A stretch of 64,000 bases of DNA. Origin: Comamonadaceae bacterium UBA4962 (lineage in GTDB: Bacteria; Pseudomonadota; Gammaproteobacteria; Burkholderiales; Burkholderiaceae_C). Every line of letters begins with the position of its first letter. Position 1 is the first letter of the stretch. The DNA is taken from the NCBI GenBank assembly GCA_002397315.1, contig DHAE01000023.1:1-64000 (forward strand), read 5' to 3'. A program made the translations under genes and the position numbers. The notes beneath the pieces are model-generated. The model saw only the letters and a list, made by a program, of their open reading frames with translations, did no database searches and was not told where the DNA came from. Shown piece after piece: positions 8,668-17,774 of this stretch.

Positions 8668-9228
8668 CTATCTCCACTGCCCATCGGCCATCTGTGCCGA
8701 CAGGCGTTTTGCACGCTCGGGGGTTTGCTTTGCCCACAGGCTTTGCAGCATCTGCTGCGCGGCCAGCTGGTAGTTGCCGGACTGCACTGTGGCAAGCGTG
8801 TTGCGGAACCCCAGGAGGCCTTCCAGGCCCATCTGGAAGGCCATGTTGATGAGGACGCCGCGGCGCGCCTCGTCCAGCCCATCCGTCCACGGCAGGGAGG
8901 CAGAGAGCCCGGCTGCGCGCTTGGCAATGTCGTTGCCCAGCAGGTACGATGATTCCTCACGCGTGATCCCACCGCCCTTGCGCTTGTCGATCAGGCGGCC
9001 GACGCCGATGGTCCAGTATCCGAGGTGGTCTTGATACGCCTGCAGCACTTCGCCCTCGTCCCTGCGTAGCTGAGTCTCCAGCCGGCTCGGAACCTTGATC
9101 GACTGCTGCCCCACCAGCGCGGACCACGCCTTGTCACTGAGAGGCCCCCAGATGCCATCCACACTGCCGGTGTACAGCCCAAGGCGCGACATGTCGCCCT
9201 GTAGCTGCTTGATCTTGTCCGGGGTCAC
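8668..9228 (-). CDS. Endolysin, GH24 (T4-type) muramidase with N-terminal wall-binding segment
   Basis: 186 residues. N-terminal about 35 residues (LQGDMSRLGLYTGSVDGIWG) resemble a short peptidoglycan-binding repeat. The catalytic domain keeps the T4 lysozyme triad with the same spacing: E58 (RRDEGE), D67 (YQDHLG) and T73 (YWTIGVG). No signal or SAR segment is visible, so release depends on a holin. ATG overlaps the stop of the upstream coiled-coil gene (ATGA). Confidence 0.9.
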   Translation of the reverse strand: MTPDKIKQLQGDMSRLGLYTGSVDGIWGPLSDKAWSALVGQQSIKVPSRLETQLRRDEGEVLQAYQDHLGYWTIGVGRLIDKRKGGGITREESSYLLGNDIAKRAAGLSASLPWTDGLDEARRGVLINMAFQMGLEGLLGFRNTLATVQSGNYQLAAQQMLQSLWAKQTPERAKRLSAQMADGQWR

Positions 9229-9560
9229 GGTGCGCCCTTCCCGCTCAACTGAGCGACTTTTGCCTCAAGGTAACCGACCTTCTCGCTTAGATAATGCTGC
9301 TCGGTTTCGAGGCGGGAAATCTTCTGAGCGTCCTGGACATGACGCTCCCAGGACTCGCGATTCTTGGTGTCCATTTCCAGGATCTGCTTTCTCAGAGACT
9401 CGTTTTCTTCGAGCAACGAGGCTTCCCATTTGGTGGTGTTGTCGTCATGGGCTATTTTCCGCCTGTCACCACTCATCACCGTCCGGAGTTTCAGAATCCC
9501 CGCGACAAATGCAGCAACAGCAGCAGCGATATAGCCCGCAGATTCAGCTTCATTGCTCAC
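9225..9560 (-). CDS. Membrane-anchored coiled-coil protein, spanin-like (Rz-like candidate)
   Basis: 111 residues from a GTG start that overlaps the upstream TGA (GTGA). One N-terminal membrane segment (GYIAAAVAAFVAGIL) is followed by about 75 residues of heptad-rich coiled coil. That topology and the place in the lysis cassette fit an inner-membrane spanin, but no overlapping outer-membrane lipoprotein partner (Rz1) was found, so the role is tentative. Confidence 0.55.
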   Translation of the reverse strand: MSNEAESAGYIAAAVAAFVAGILKLRTVMSGDRRKIAHDDNTTKWEASLLEENESLRKQILEMDTKNRESWERHVQDAQKISRLETEQHYLSEKVGYLEAKVAQLSGKGAP

Positions 9561-9988
9561 GGCGTCACGCGCTCCGGTTGCATCGCCGTGCGGAATAACG
9601 CCCAGAATGCAAGCGGGACGACCACGTAGGCCAGTGCGAGCGTGGGCGCCAAGTAACCTAGGGCGACTGTTATAGAAATGGTAGCAAAAGCCCAAATGAA
9701 TGCGCCGTATGCGTTGATCGCCAAAGCCCATTTCGGCCTAGACCTCGTCTCGGCCAGTCGCCAATACGTGCCAATCGTGTGCAAGAGGAATGCCATTGAC
9801 CAGAAGAACTCGTGCCCCACGGCCTCCATAATCGAGTACGCCTCGCGGCTGAATGGCTGACCACTGGAAAGCAGCGCAGTCGCAAAACAAGCCGATGCCG
9901 TCGCCAGAATCATGCGGATCGTGACGGTGTCGAATTCCCACAGAAGCGGGCTTACATACCTGCGGACAACGGCTTTAGGAACATTCAT
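9557..9988 (-). CDS. Four-TM phage membrane protein in lysis cassette
   Basis: 143 residues with about four hydrophobic helices (MILATASACFATALL, HEFFWSMAFLLHTIG, AINAYGAFIWAFATISIT, LALAYVVVPLAFWALF). First gene of the lysis block, so a second holin or antiholin is possible. I do not recognise a named family. Its start codon lies back to back with a plus-strand ATG (9987). Confidence 0.6.
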   Translation of the reverse strand: MNVPKAVVRRYVSPLLWEFDTVTIRMILATASACFATALLSSGQPFSREAYSIMEAVGHEFFWSMAFLLHTIGTYWRLAETRSRPKWALAINAYGAFIWAFATISITVALGYLAPTLALAYVVVPLAFWALFRTAMQPERVTP

Positions 9989-10175
9989 GGAATTTACGGA
10001 TTATCTCTGGGTTCGAGCTATAGCGCTTTGTGCACTAGCATTTTTTGGCACGTTTTTCTATCGATTGATTACTGGTCGATCGCTAATAGAGGTGCTGCGC
10101 GAACGCCGTAATCCAAAAGACCAACAGATGCCGGAGAACCCAGCAAACCGCCTATCCGAGAAGGGCCGGAAATAA
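9987..10175 (+). CDS. Small single-TM protein, antisense to the virion operon (possible moron)
   Basis: 62 residues: one membrane helix (AIALCALAFFGTFFYRL) and a basic C-terminal tail. Supported by an AGGA ribosome site 7 bases before ATG and by AT-richer composition than its neighbours. It is the only plus-strand candidate in the left 26 kb and overlaps the 3' end of the large ejection-type gene by 107 bases on the opposite strand. Function unknown. Confidence 0.45.
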   Translation: MEFTDYLWVRAIALCALAFFGTFFYRLITGRSLIEVLRERRNPKDQQMPENPANRLSEKGRK

Positions 10176-11703
10176 GTCCTCGTTGGACCGGCCCAGAGAG
10201 CACAAGGGACCTGGCGGCTGGCCGCGCGATGAGCCCAGCCAGCCATGCTGGATTGCCGCTTGCGGCAGTGGCGAGTCCGGCCGCGTTGAAATCGAGCGGG
10301 CTCATTTGAGGAAGACTGCCCATGCGCTCGACAGGCTGGGCCGCTTTCGGGAATGCCTGAGCCAGATTCGCCGCTTCTCGCAGCCCTCCCGAGAGTGGAA
10401 CCCCCTTCTGCGCCATGCGTCCAAGAACCTGCGCGTCAACGTTGCCGGTCGTTGCGTTCAGTGCGCGCTCTACGCTATAGGTCTTTGCAATCCGCGTGCG
10501 GGCCTCTCGGAGATTTTGGACAAGACCGCCCTCTCCGAGGCTGCCGGCATAGTCTTCCAGCCCTGATTCGAGCCTCTTGCTCAGTGCATCGGCTGCTCGG
10601 GCTTTGGCGAGGTCATCAGGACTCGCGGAGCGGTTGTACGCCTTAAACCACGACTGCGCGTCGTTTCTTGCCTGTTTCAAATCCTCCACCATCTTTGCCG
10701 GATTGATCTCGGGGATGGCCGGCTTGTTCAGGAGTGGCTGTGCACGCTCTGCTTGCCGCACTGGCAATGAGGCAACGGCACGGTAAGCCTGCCCCGCTTC
10801 ATCCCGAATGTCTTTCAAGACGAGGGGGCTAAGAAGAGTCTGCGGAGGCAGATCAAGCGTCTCCGCTGCAAGACGATTGGTCACCGCCTGGTTCTTCGCG
10901 CTCGCGTTCTGAGCGGTCGAAATCTTCCCCGCGGCGCCTTCAAGAAGCCTATTCCAAAGCGTCGGGCTGACCTGGGTAGGCGGAAGCACATATCCAGACT
11001 CTAGGGCTGCGGTAGCGGCCTCCTTGACGCCAGACGGCACTGCGGGGCCGCGAATGGTCGAAGCGATAGCATCCCCTGCCCGCCCCAGGCCTCCGAGCGC
11101 AACGGGCAGAGCAGCGCCAATGCCTGCGCCAGTCATTGCACTATTCGGATCTACTTGGCCTGCGGCAAGTCCTCCAGAGATGCCGCCGCCGATTGCACGG
11201 GTTGCGAGGTTCCCCAGGGCCGGCAAAGTGTTGCCCGTGGTCATGCCTCCTGTGGCAATGGAGTTACCAAGAGAAGAAACCACTGGCGCGGCGGACCCGG
11301 CCAACGGAGCCGCAGCACGCAGTCCGTAGCCCAGCACCCCGCCAGCGGGCAACGTCGCCGCAACGTTGCCGCCAATACGCCCAATGGATGCCGCAGTGCT
11401 CCCGCCGTAGCCTTGATCAAATTCCCGCTTTCCAGCCTCGTTCATAGCCCGGACACGCTCGTTCTCGCCGGCCGGGCCGAGGCGAGAAAGCCACTCAGCG
11501 CCCGTGTCGATCACGTCTTTCGCGCCACGCGCCACGCCCATGAGCGTGTTGCCAAGGATGCTACCTCCTTGACCTTTCGGGCCGACAAGCCATTCCGACG
11601 GCACATCCATGCCGTTCGACTTAAGACGCGCCGCCAGATCAGCACGGCTGATGCCGTCTGGGACGCCTTGGATGATGGTGCCGTCAGGCAGGCGAACGTC
11701 CAT
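10069..11703 (-). CDS. Putative internal virion / DNA-ejection protein
   Basis: 544 residues. The N-terminus (VRLPDGTIIQGVPDGISRADL) is a short domain often seen at the start of podoviral internal virion proteins. Then come Gly/Ala-rich amphipathic stretches (about residues 110-215) suited to membrane insertion and long helical segments. Lies after another ejection-type gene and before lysis genes, the usual late position. No enzyme motif such as a transglycosylase was found. Assignment is by composition and context. Confidence 0.55.
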   Translation of the reverse strand: MDVRLPDGTIIQGVPDGISRADLAARLKSNGMDVPSEWLVGPKGQGGSILGNTLMGVARGAKDVIDTGAEWLSRLGPAGENERVRAMNEAGKREFDQGYGGSTAASIGRIGGNVAATLPAGGVLGYGLRAAAPLAGSAAPVVSSLGNSIATGGMTTGNTLPALGNLATRAIGGGISGGLAAGQVDPNSAMTGAGIGAALPVALGGLGRAGDAIASTIRGPAVPSGVKEAATAALESGYVLPPTQVSPTLWNRLLEGAAGKISTAQNASAKNQAVTNRLAAETLDLPPQTLLSPLVLKDIRDEAGQAYRAVASLPVRQAERAQPLLNKPAIPEINPAKMVEDLKQARNDAQSWFKAYNRSASPDDLAKARAADALSKRLESGLEDYAGSLGEGGLVQNLREARTRIAKTYSVERALNATTGNVDAQVLGRMAQKGVPLSGGLREAANLAQAFPKAAQPVERMGSLPQMSPLDFNAAGLATAASGNPAWLAGLIARPAARSLVLSGPVQRGLISGPSRIGGLLGSPASVGLLDYGVRAAPLLAIDQ

Positions 11704-11705
11704 GG

Positions 11706-12980
11706 CTATTTCAGATCCGAGAAGTTGACGACGCGAGATTGCCCACCACCAGCAGACGCATCTCCCATCGCCTGTTGTGGCTGAGGCACGGTCAGGAACG
11801 GCGCGAGGGCCGCGGCGTTAGGGTTGGAGAGCAGCGGCTGGACATTCTGGTTGTGCTGCTGGATGCGCATTTGGGCCGTCCTTCGTGATACGTTCGAGAG
11901 CGTCTGCAGTTCCGGGAGGCTCATATTGATGTCCCCGGATGCGGCCCGCCGAAGAATTGCGCGTTCGCTCTCCGTGATCTGCCCCTGCCCCTTCATCTGG
12001 GCCGATGCGTCTAGCTCGAGCTGCGCCATGGCCTGCATCGCCGATCGGGTGTTTTGCAGCGTTTCCTTCGCGTCCTTGCCGGCCAGACCCAACTGAGTGC
12101 CAACTTGGAGGATCAATTGGCTCGGCGCAGTCAGCGGGCCGGCCATCACCTTGCCGCTCTTAAGAGCCGCGTCCAAATTGTTCAGAGTGTTCAGCGTAGA
12201 TGCCGCTCCACGCGCCCCGGCGAGGGACGCATCAATCTGCGAGCCCACCCCGCTGGCGATGCCGTTCAGCAGGCTCTTCTCGGTGTTGACGCTGATGTTG
12301 TTGCTAGTGCGAGCGGCACCCGCCGCAGCCTTGCTGATCTCGTAGTTCTGATACGCCTTGTTCGGGATGGCATTGCCCTGCGCGTCCATGGAGAACGGCT
12401 TGTTTGGATTGGGGATCGCCCGACCGTTGTTCGCAGGGTCGAAGGGGTTGACACCCACGCCTTCCACAAACTCCAGCTTGTCGCGTGGCACCAGATCACC
12501 GTAGTTCCGGCTCTGGGCAAACTTCGCCAGCGATCCAGGCGTGAATTTCGCGGGATCGATCTTGTCGACAGGCACTTCCTTTTGCAGGCTTTGGAGCACC
12601 TGCAGCCCACGTTGCGGGTCGATGCCCATCAGAGCGCTGGCGTAGCCTTGACCATCGAAGCTGGGGGCGACAGCAGAACGGCCGGCGCTCGGGAGAATGC
12701 CGGTTGCTTGATCACCGCCAATGGCAGGGATGGCGGGAGAGCCGGGTTTGTAGAACTGCGCCGCGAGCGCATTGCCACGGTCTGCGCGCTCCCATTCTTG
12801 GCGCTTGCGGTCCATCTCGAACTTCTTGAATGCGGCTTCACTCTGGTTCTGCCGGACGGCGTTGGCATAGTTCACGGCATCCATGAGGCCGCCGCCAAAA
12901 CCCCGCCCACTGGAGGCAGCGCCGAGCAGGCCAATCGCGAGCGCGTTTTGCGGATCGCTGAGTGCGTCGAGCAGTCCCAT
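11706..12980 (-). CDS. Putative internal virion / ejection protein
   Basis: 424 residues. N-terminal segment MGLLDALSDPQNALAIGLLGAAS is typical of virion proteins encoded with small Gly/Gln-rich structural genes in podoviruses. The middle is Ala/Asn-rich and helical, with a segment (ESERAILRRAASGDINMSLPEL) also common in such proteins. Starts 1 base into the upstream stop region and ends 2 bases before the next gene, so tightly coupled. No catalytic motif seen. Confidence 0.55.
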   Translation of the reverse strand: MGLLDALSDPQNALAIGLLGAASSGRGFGGGLMDAVNYANAVRQNQSEAAFKKFEMDRKRQEWERADRGNALAAQFYKPGSPAIPAIGGDQATGILPSAGRSAVAPSFDGQGYASALMGIDPQRGLQVLQSLQKEVPVDKIDPAKFTPGSLAKFAQSRNYGDLVPRDKLEFVEGVGVNPFDPANNGRAIPNPNKPFSMDAQGNAIPNKAYQNYEISKAAAGAARTSNNISVNTEKSLLNGIASGVGSQIDASLAGARGAASTLNTLNNLDAALKSGKVMAGPLTAPSQLILQVGTQLGLAGKDAKETLQNTRSAMQAMAQLELDASAQMKGQGQITESERAILRRAASGDINMSLPELQTLSNVSRRTAQMRIQQHNQNVQPLLSNPNAAALAPFLTVPQPQQAMGDASAGGGQSRVVNFSDLK

Positions 12981-13585
12981 TAGGAGCCTCCTTGGCCGTA
13001 GCGGCGGTTGGAGTCCATCTCCTGGTACGCAGCCGGGTTGTTGATGCGCAGCCAGTCCTCAAACGACTGCTGCCCGCCCTGGTTGCCTGTCGTCGTCTGC
13101 GCAGGCGCGGGCTTGAGTTCGTTGCGGTAGGGGTTTTGCGCATTCCAGTCGATGGTCCCGTACTGCATCTGGAGCGGTTGAATGAACGGGGTTGCGGCGC
13201 CGCCTTGGGGGATGCCCTGCGACACAGCGCTGGTCGAGGCGCGGCCATAGGGGTTCGTGCCCGCGAGGCCCGAGCCAGATCCGCCCTGGCGCTGGTAGCC
13301 GCTGCCGATGAAGTGGTTTGCCAGCGACATCAGGCCCGGGGCGATGTTCTGGCTGTAGTTGTCGTACCCGCTCAGCAGATTCTGATAGCCCACCATCTGC
13401 TGCGGGTTGAACGGGTTCTGCTGGTAGTAGCCCTGTAGGTTCTGGCCGTCCTCAAGCTGCTTGCGCAGCCACGGTGCGGCCGGCCCCCAAGGCTCGCGGC
13501 TCTGGCTCTGCTGCTGGCCACCGCCATCGCCACCGAAGATTCCACCAATCACCGAACCCGCTATGGGCGCTGCTGCTTCAGGCAT
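12980..13585 (-). CDS. Gly/Gln-rich virion-associated protein
   Basis: 201 residues. A short hydrophobic Gly-rich N-terminus (IAGSVIGGIFGGDGGG) is followed by Gln/Asn/Tyr-rich disordered sequence and a repeated PYGR / PYRNE pattern. Composition resembles the 357-residue gene upstream. Its place between structural genes suggests a minor tail or ejected protein. No family recognised. Confidence 0.55.
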   Translation of the reverse strand: MPEAAAPIAGSVIGGIFGGDGGGQQQSQSREPWGPAAPWLRKQLEDGQNLQGYYQQNPFNPQQMVGYQNLLSGYDNYSQNIAPGLMSLANHFIGSGYQRQGGSGSGLAGTNPYGRASTSAVSQGIPQGGAATPFIQPLQMQYGTIDWNAQNPYRNELKPAPAQTTTGNQGGQQSFEDWLRINNPAAYQEMDSNRRYGQGGS

Positions 13586-13943
13586 TGCAAAGCTCCTTTT
13601 CCATCAAGACCGCGCGCAAGCGGTAATCTCTGTTGCGGCGAGCCCATCCGGGCCGACCTTCATAAATCGCTGCTCGGCACCCCTGGGCCCGTCCAAAAGC
13701 TTCCATCTCCTGCACAAGATCGGCTGATGTCCCGCCGGCCAATGCCTTGCAGTGGATCACCCTGCCCTCTGCGCCATCAACGATTTGGGTGATGGCCCAG
13801 CATGCGCCATCTCTCCAGAGCTGGGCTAAGTCGTCACGGCAGCGCTGAATCCACTCTTCTGCAGTGCCGCTGTAGCCGTGAGCAAACGCGGGACGGATTG
13901 CGTCCACAGCCTCCAGAGGGACCGTTTGCGGTAGGTAGTGCAT
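13578..13943 (-). CDS. Conserved phage protein, possible GNAT-like fold
   Basis: 121 residues. The pattern WAITQIVDGAEGRVIHCKALAGG, then an acidic helix (DLVQEMEAFGRAQGC) and RDYRLRAVLMEKEL, looks like a shortened acetyltransferase-type fold found among podoviral structural genes. The acetyl-CoA loop (Q/R-x-x-G-x-G/A) is not clear, so activity is doubtful. Overlaps the next gene by 8 bases. Confidence 0.5.
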   Translation of the reverse strand: MHYLPQTVPLEAVDAIRPAFAHGYSGTAEEWIQRCRDDLAQLWRDGACWAITQIVDGAEGRVIHCKALAGGTSADLVQEMEAFGRAQGCRAAIYEGRPGWARRNRDYRLRAVLMEKELCNA

Positions 13944-13944
13944 C

Positions 13945-15018
13945 TCAGAACGAGATCAGGTTGAACGGGTCGAAGCTGCCGCCACCCTTGCCGCCGCCGA
14001 AGATGGACGCACCCAGCTGCGCCCCACCCAGCGCCCCCAGGAACGGATTGCCCTGGTTGCTGCTGCTGCCCGTCGTCGTGCCGTAGCCGTTGCCGATGGA
14101 GTTCGCACCGTTCGCAAACTGGCTCCAGTAGTTGTACGGCGTGTTCTGGATGCTCGTCCCGGCGTTGATAGCGCCCTGGTTGTTCTGCTGGCCTTGGTTG
14201 TAGGCCTGCAGACCAAGCTGTGCGCCTTGCAGTTGACGATTGGAGTTGTCGTTGTAGATCTGCCTATCCAGGTTGGCGTATTGGTAGTCCAGATTGCCGA
14301 TCCCCAGAGCGTTGTTGCGCAGGCCCAGGTCATAGTTGTTCTGGGCGTTCATGGCGCCGAGGCCCAGATTCCCAAGCCCCAGGTTGTAGCTCTGGTCCTG
14401 GCTGCGCCGGCCGAGGTCGTACTGCAGCGCGTTGTTGTAGCCGTTGCCCAGCAGGCTTGCGAGGCCGGAGGCAATCTGCCCGTTGGCGTCGTTCAGAGCG
14501 TTGGCCTCGATGACACCCTGTCGGGAGCCGCCGAAGTTGCCATTGGCGATCGAGGCAGCACTGATGCCCGGCAGGATGTTGTTGTTCAGGTTGTTGGTAA
14601 CCGTCCGAGTGAGCGCATCGGCCTGCTGCTGCAGGTAGGGGTTCTGGCCTGCGGTGTAGCTGGAGATATTGCCCACCGCACCTGCACCGCCAGTGCCCGA
14701 GTTCATCGCGGCATTCGACGCTTTAAGGGCATCCGTGAGCGAACCGCCATACTGCGCCGGCTGGGTAGTCGGGGTAGAACCACCCCACACAGCACCGCCT
14801 TGGCCGCCGCCGGTGAACACATCCGGCTTCGTCTGGTTCTGCGATCCCACGTCGGTGTAATGCACTGCCGTGCCCTCTTGGCCGGGGGTGTATGACCATT
14901 GATTACCGTATTGGTAGGGGTTCTGGTAGGTCGATCCATCAGCGTATGTGTAGACGCCGGTTTGCTGATTGAGCGATCCAGCCAGACCGCCAGCGCCGCC
15001 AAATGTTGCTTGTGCCAT
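13945..15018 (-). CDS. Asn/Gln/Gly-rich virion protein (tail or ejection)
   Basis: 357 residues, dominated by Asn, Gln, Gly and Tyr, with repeated NLGLGNLGLG and YDLGLRN-type units between residues about 190 and 260 and a Gly-rich C-terminus (GALGGAQLGASIFGGGKGGG). The C-terminal hydrophobic Gly-rich end resembles the N-terminus of the 201-residue gene downstream. Likely a structural protein of the short tail or an internal protein; no family named. Confidence 0.55.
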   Translation of the reverse strand: MAQATFGGAGGLAGSLNQQTGVYTYADGSTYQNPYQYGNQWSYTPGQEGTAVHYTDVGSQNQTKPDVFTGGGQGGAVWGGSTPTTQPAQYGGSLTDALKASNAAMNSGTGGAGAVGNISSYTAGQNPYLQQQADALTRTVTNNLNNNILPGISAASIANGNFGGSRQGVIEANALNDANGQIASGLASLLGNGYNNALQYDLGRRSQDQSYNLGLGNLGLGAMNAQNNYDLGLRNNALGIGNLDYQYANLDRQIYNDNSNRQLQGAQLGLQAYNQGQQNNQGAINAGTSIQNTPYNYWSQFANGANSIGNGYGTTTGSSSNQGNPFLGALGGAQLGASIFGGGKGGGSFDPFNLISF

Positions 15019-15021
15019 GTT

Positions 15022-15267
15022 TCACCCCAAAAAGCGCCACGCGCCAGCTCGATAACCGTAAAAACCGCCCCCGCTGCCGGGGTTCCAAGAGGTGCCATCG
15101 GCCAGAACAATCATTCCATCTGCCAACTTTTTAGGCTCCTGGTATTGCATCGCAAGCCTAATGAAAGGTTGCGCCTCCGATATAGCTCGGGAAATGTTCA
15201 AAACTTCCTGCCTGAGCCAGTTCGGCAATTCGTTCGCGGTGGATGGAACATTGGTTGGTACGTACAT
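15022..15267 (-). CDS. Small conserved phage structural protein
   Basis: 81 residues: an N-terminal helix (LPNWLRQEVLNISRAISEA) and a beta-rich tail (DGMIVLADGTSWNPGSGGGFYGYRAG) that looks like a virion beta-strand module. It sits 3 bases before the next gene and abuts the stop of the upstream gene. Role unknown, probably tail tip or fibre attachment. Confidence 0.55.
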   Translation of the reverse strand: MYVPTNVPSTANELPNWLRQEVLNISRAISEAQPFIRLAMQYQEPKKLADGMIVLADGTSWNPGSGGGFYGYRAGAWRFLG

Positions 15268-16805
15268 CAGTAGCCACCTTGCAGAACAAAATCAACATCC
15301 ATGGAAGTCAGACGCCATGGCTGATTATCCAGCGAAGTAAGCCGAAAAGCCAGAAATCGACCAGAAGCGAATGCATCGATCTGGTTGTATTGACCCGATT
15401 GGGCGGTGTAGACCACAGGCGAACTCCAGTTCACCGGCTGTTCGGGGTTGTTATGCCCACCTATTTCCACCTGTATTTTTGTCCCGCGCGCTGCATCAGC
15501 CCTGAGCCGAATACCGCGGCACAGCTTGACCGTGGACGGATCGCCCAGCGAAAGCCCTGTACGCTCCACATAACTCGTATAAGAGGCGCCGTTGATAGTC
15601 CCGGTCACATCGGCCGCAGTAATCAAAGGAGTTCTAGACGCCAGCAGCAGGCGCTCCTGTGCCGGAGTTAGCTCGTCCTCGTCCCAGGCTTGTGTTGCGT
15701 CCTGCCATGCATAATTCTGGTCGCTCCACTTCGTCGTAGCGGTGGCCGCGAGTTGCCCTGTGGCGCCGTAATTGACGTTATTCAGGTTACGGATGCTCCA
15801 GGTATCGTCCACCCAATTCCAGACAGCCGCGAGCGTGCAGGAGGTCGCGCCAAGGTCGGGGAAGCACACCCACACCTCTTTTGCCGGCGGGTTCGCAACC
15901 AGGAAAGCCCGCTTGCGGTTGGTCGTGTCGATCGTGCGGAAAAGCCAGCTGCGGAGCCGGCCGTTGATGATCGAGCGCGGCCCCTGCCCTTGGTGAATCA
16001 CCACATCGCCATAAGCCAGTACCACATGGCCTACTTCGGTGTTCACGACACACCCGCGGGACAGCAGGCCGACGGAGCCGGGCAGCCGCTGGAAGCGGAA
16101 AACCGGGTCGTTTGTCCCCGTCAGGGACATGGCGTACATGGCATTCTCCTTGTAGAGGATGTTCACATCGCCGAGGGGCAGTTGATCAACGAGAACCGAG
16201 CTTTCTTCGGCAACATCGACTTCACCAGCAAGTTTCGTCTTGTCGTTCTGGTCCCACGAATCAGGTATCGTCCCCGGAACCGCGGCATTCGACCATTTCA
16301 CCATGTGCGGGTAATTGGTACCGCTCTTCGTCACATTCAGGGCGACCAAAAACGACTTGTACGGCCGCAGGCTCTGGCATGTGGTACTGGCCGGCCATGC
16401 AGAAAGCGATGTCGCGATCCCAGAACCATTCCACGAAACAGGAGCGTTTACTCCGTTGTTGAGGTAGGCGATACCGCCGAGGACGCCGCCCGTCCAGCGG
16501 TTGTCGACCGCTCCGGTAGGAGAAGTGGTTGGCGTGATGTTTTGACGGGTGGTGCCGTTGTCGGCATATATAGAACTGACGCCCGCGTGCATCCACCAAC
16601 TATTGCCACCTTGAGAGTACTGCTGAAGATAGTACGGCGTAACAGCAGGAGTATCGAATACCTTCTGCTCGCCTTTCATACGCTCCATGGCGCCATTACG
16701 GAAACGGACATTCGCGCCGTTGGACCAGGCGTTGTCCTTCAATTCCTGAGGCTGAGCATCTTTATTGAGGCCAACCTGTCCCAAGGCAGATACTGTTTTA
16801 ATCAT
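15267..16805 (-). CDS. Tail-associated beta-propeller-like virion protein (tail hub / stabilisation candidate)
   Basis: 512 residues. Begins LNKDAQPQELKDNAWSNGANVRFRNG, a motif I associate with podoviral packaged-DNA stabilisation or tail-hub proteins, followed by many Trp-containing beta strands with repeated VVLAYGDVV, WVCFPD and WNWVDD segments. Start 16805 overlaps the preceding gene by 8 bases. It probably closes the portal/adaptor complex or forms the tail needle base. Confidence 0.55.
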   Translation of the reverse strand: MIKTVSALGQVGLNKDAQPQELKDNAWSNGANVRFRNGAMERMKGEQKVFDTPAVTPYYLQQYSQGGNSWWMHAGVSSIYADNGTTRQNITPTTSPTGAVDNRWTGGVLGGIAYLNNGVNAPVSWNGSGIATSLSAWPASTTCQSLRPYKSFLVALNVTKSGTNYPHMVKWSNAAVPGTIPDSWDQNDKTKLAGEVDVAEESSVLVDQLPLGDVNILYKENAMYAMSLTGTNDPVFRFQRLPGSVGLLSRGCVVNTEVGHVVLAYGDVVIHQGQGPRSIINGRLRSWLFRTIDTTNRKRAFLVANPPAKEVWVCFPDLGATSCTLAAVWNWVDDTWSIRNLNNVNYGATGQLAATATTKWSDQNYAWQDATQAWDEDELTPAQERLLLASRTPLITAADVTGTINGASYTSYVERTGLSLGDPSTVKLCRGIRLRADAARGTKIQVEIGGHNNPEQPVNWSSPVVYTAQSGQYNQIDAFASGRFLAFRLTSLDNQPWRLTSMDVDFVLQGGY

Positions 16806-17049
16806 CGCTACTTTGCAGTGGTGGTGGAGTCCAGCCATCTACCTCTTTGGTCCAATTAATCCAGGGTGGATCGACATAGCCAGGAGCCGCGTGTAAATCG
16901 TCCAGCCATTCGAGTCGAATGGTGGGGTAGAACGTCGGCCATATCTCCTTAAGAAACCCCCAATCCGCCTCTTCGGCGACGCTGACATTCTTTATGTACT
17001 CCGGAGACGCATTGGTTTCAATTTCAGCGCATCTACGTATTGCCATCAT
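16798..17049 (-). CDS. Small acidic phage protein
   Basis: 83 residues, acidic and Trp-rich (PTFYPTIRLEWLDDL, GWTPPPLQ). ATG at 17049 overlaps the upstream TGA (ATGA), which decides the start. Its place directly after the adhesin-like gene suggests a fibre chaperone or accessory protein, but there is no homology that I can name. Confidence 0.55.
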   Translation of the reverse strand: MMAIRRCAEIETNASPEYIKNVSVAEEADWGFLKEIWPTFYPTIRLEWLDDLHAAPGYVDPPWINWTKEVDGWTPPPLQSSDD

Positions 17050-17774
17050 TCGCTCCAATAGAGTTCGACAAAGCCAGATCCACCAGCACCCCCAACAGGC
17101 GCGCCGCCGCCTCCGCCAGATCCGGAATTGACACGAGCAGCCATGCCAGTAGTCGCAGCGTTCGATCCGCCATTGCCGCCCCCGCCACTTCCGGCACCGC
17201 CGGCGGATGATCCAAAACCCCCACCTCCGCCGCAGCGGCCACCAACACCTGTGCCGCCGTTGCCTCCGGCGGCAACCCCGCCAGTCCCGCCTGAGCCCCC
17301 TCCGCTCCCAAAGGTAGCCGCGCCACCAGGGTATTCGACAGTTGCCACTTGAGCGCCCCCACCGCCCCCACTGGCGCCGCCGCCGCCGCCGCCAGAAACA
17401 GAGCCCAAACCGCCTCCACCCGAGGCGCCCGGGGGGGATGCATCACCGTTACCCCCACCCCCACCGCCACCTGCGAGAGTGAGTAGCGCGCCGATAATGG
17501 TGTTACCGCCCGAACCTCCAAATGTGCCATTCCCGGCAGCTCCTCCGGAGCCGATAGTGATTGACGTTGCTGCCGTGAAAGTTAGAACTCCCTCGAAATA
17601 ACGACCCGCACCTCCACCGCCACGACCTCCGCCACCGCCCCCGCCACCAGCGATAACATAGACATTCCCGCCTTTTGCAAGGAGAGCGAGCGAGGGGCCG
17701 AAAACACCATTGCCCGTGAAAACTTGGCTTTTAAGGCGTCCGCCACTACCAATGAACTGAGTAAGAAAACTCAT
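17046..17774 (-). CDS. Glycine-rich tail adhesin-like protein
   Basis: 242 residues. After a short N-terminus (SFLTQFIGSGGRLKSQVFTGNGVF) about 200 residues consist mostly of poly-Gly tracts separated by short hydrophobic or polar insertions, ending FVELYWSE. This is the glycine-rich domain of tail-fibre tips, where polyglycine-II helices expose variable loops that bind the host receptor. The upstream gene encodes a fibre, so this is probably the receptor-binding tip. Confidence 0.75.
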   Translation of the reverse strand: MSFLTQFIGSGGRLKSQVFTGNGVFGPSLALLAKGGNVYVIAGGGGGGGGRGGGGAGRYFEGVLTFTAATSITIGSGGAAGNGTFGGSGGNTIIGALLTLAGGGGGGGNGDASPPGASGGGGLGSVSGGGGGGASGGGGGAQVATVEYPGGAATFGSGGGSGGTGGVAAGGNGGTGVGGRCGGGGGFGSSAGGAGSGGGGNGGSNAATTGMAARVNSGSGGGGGAPVGGAGGSGFVELYWSE

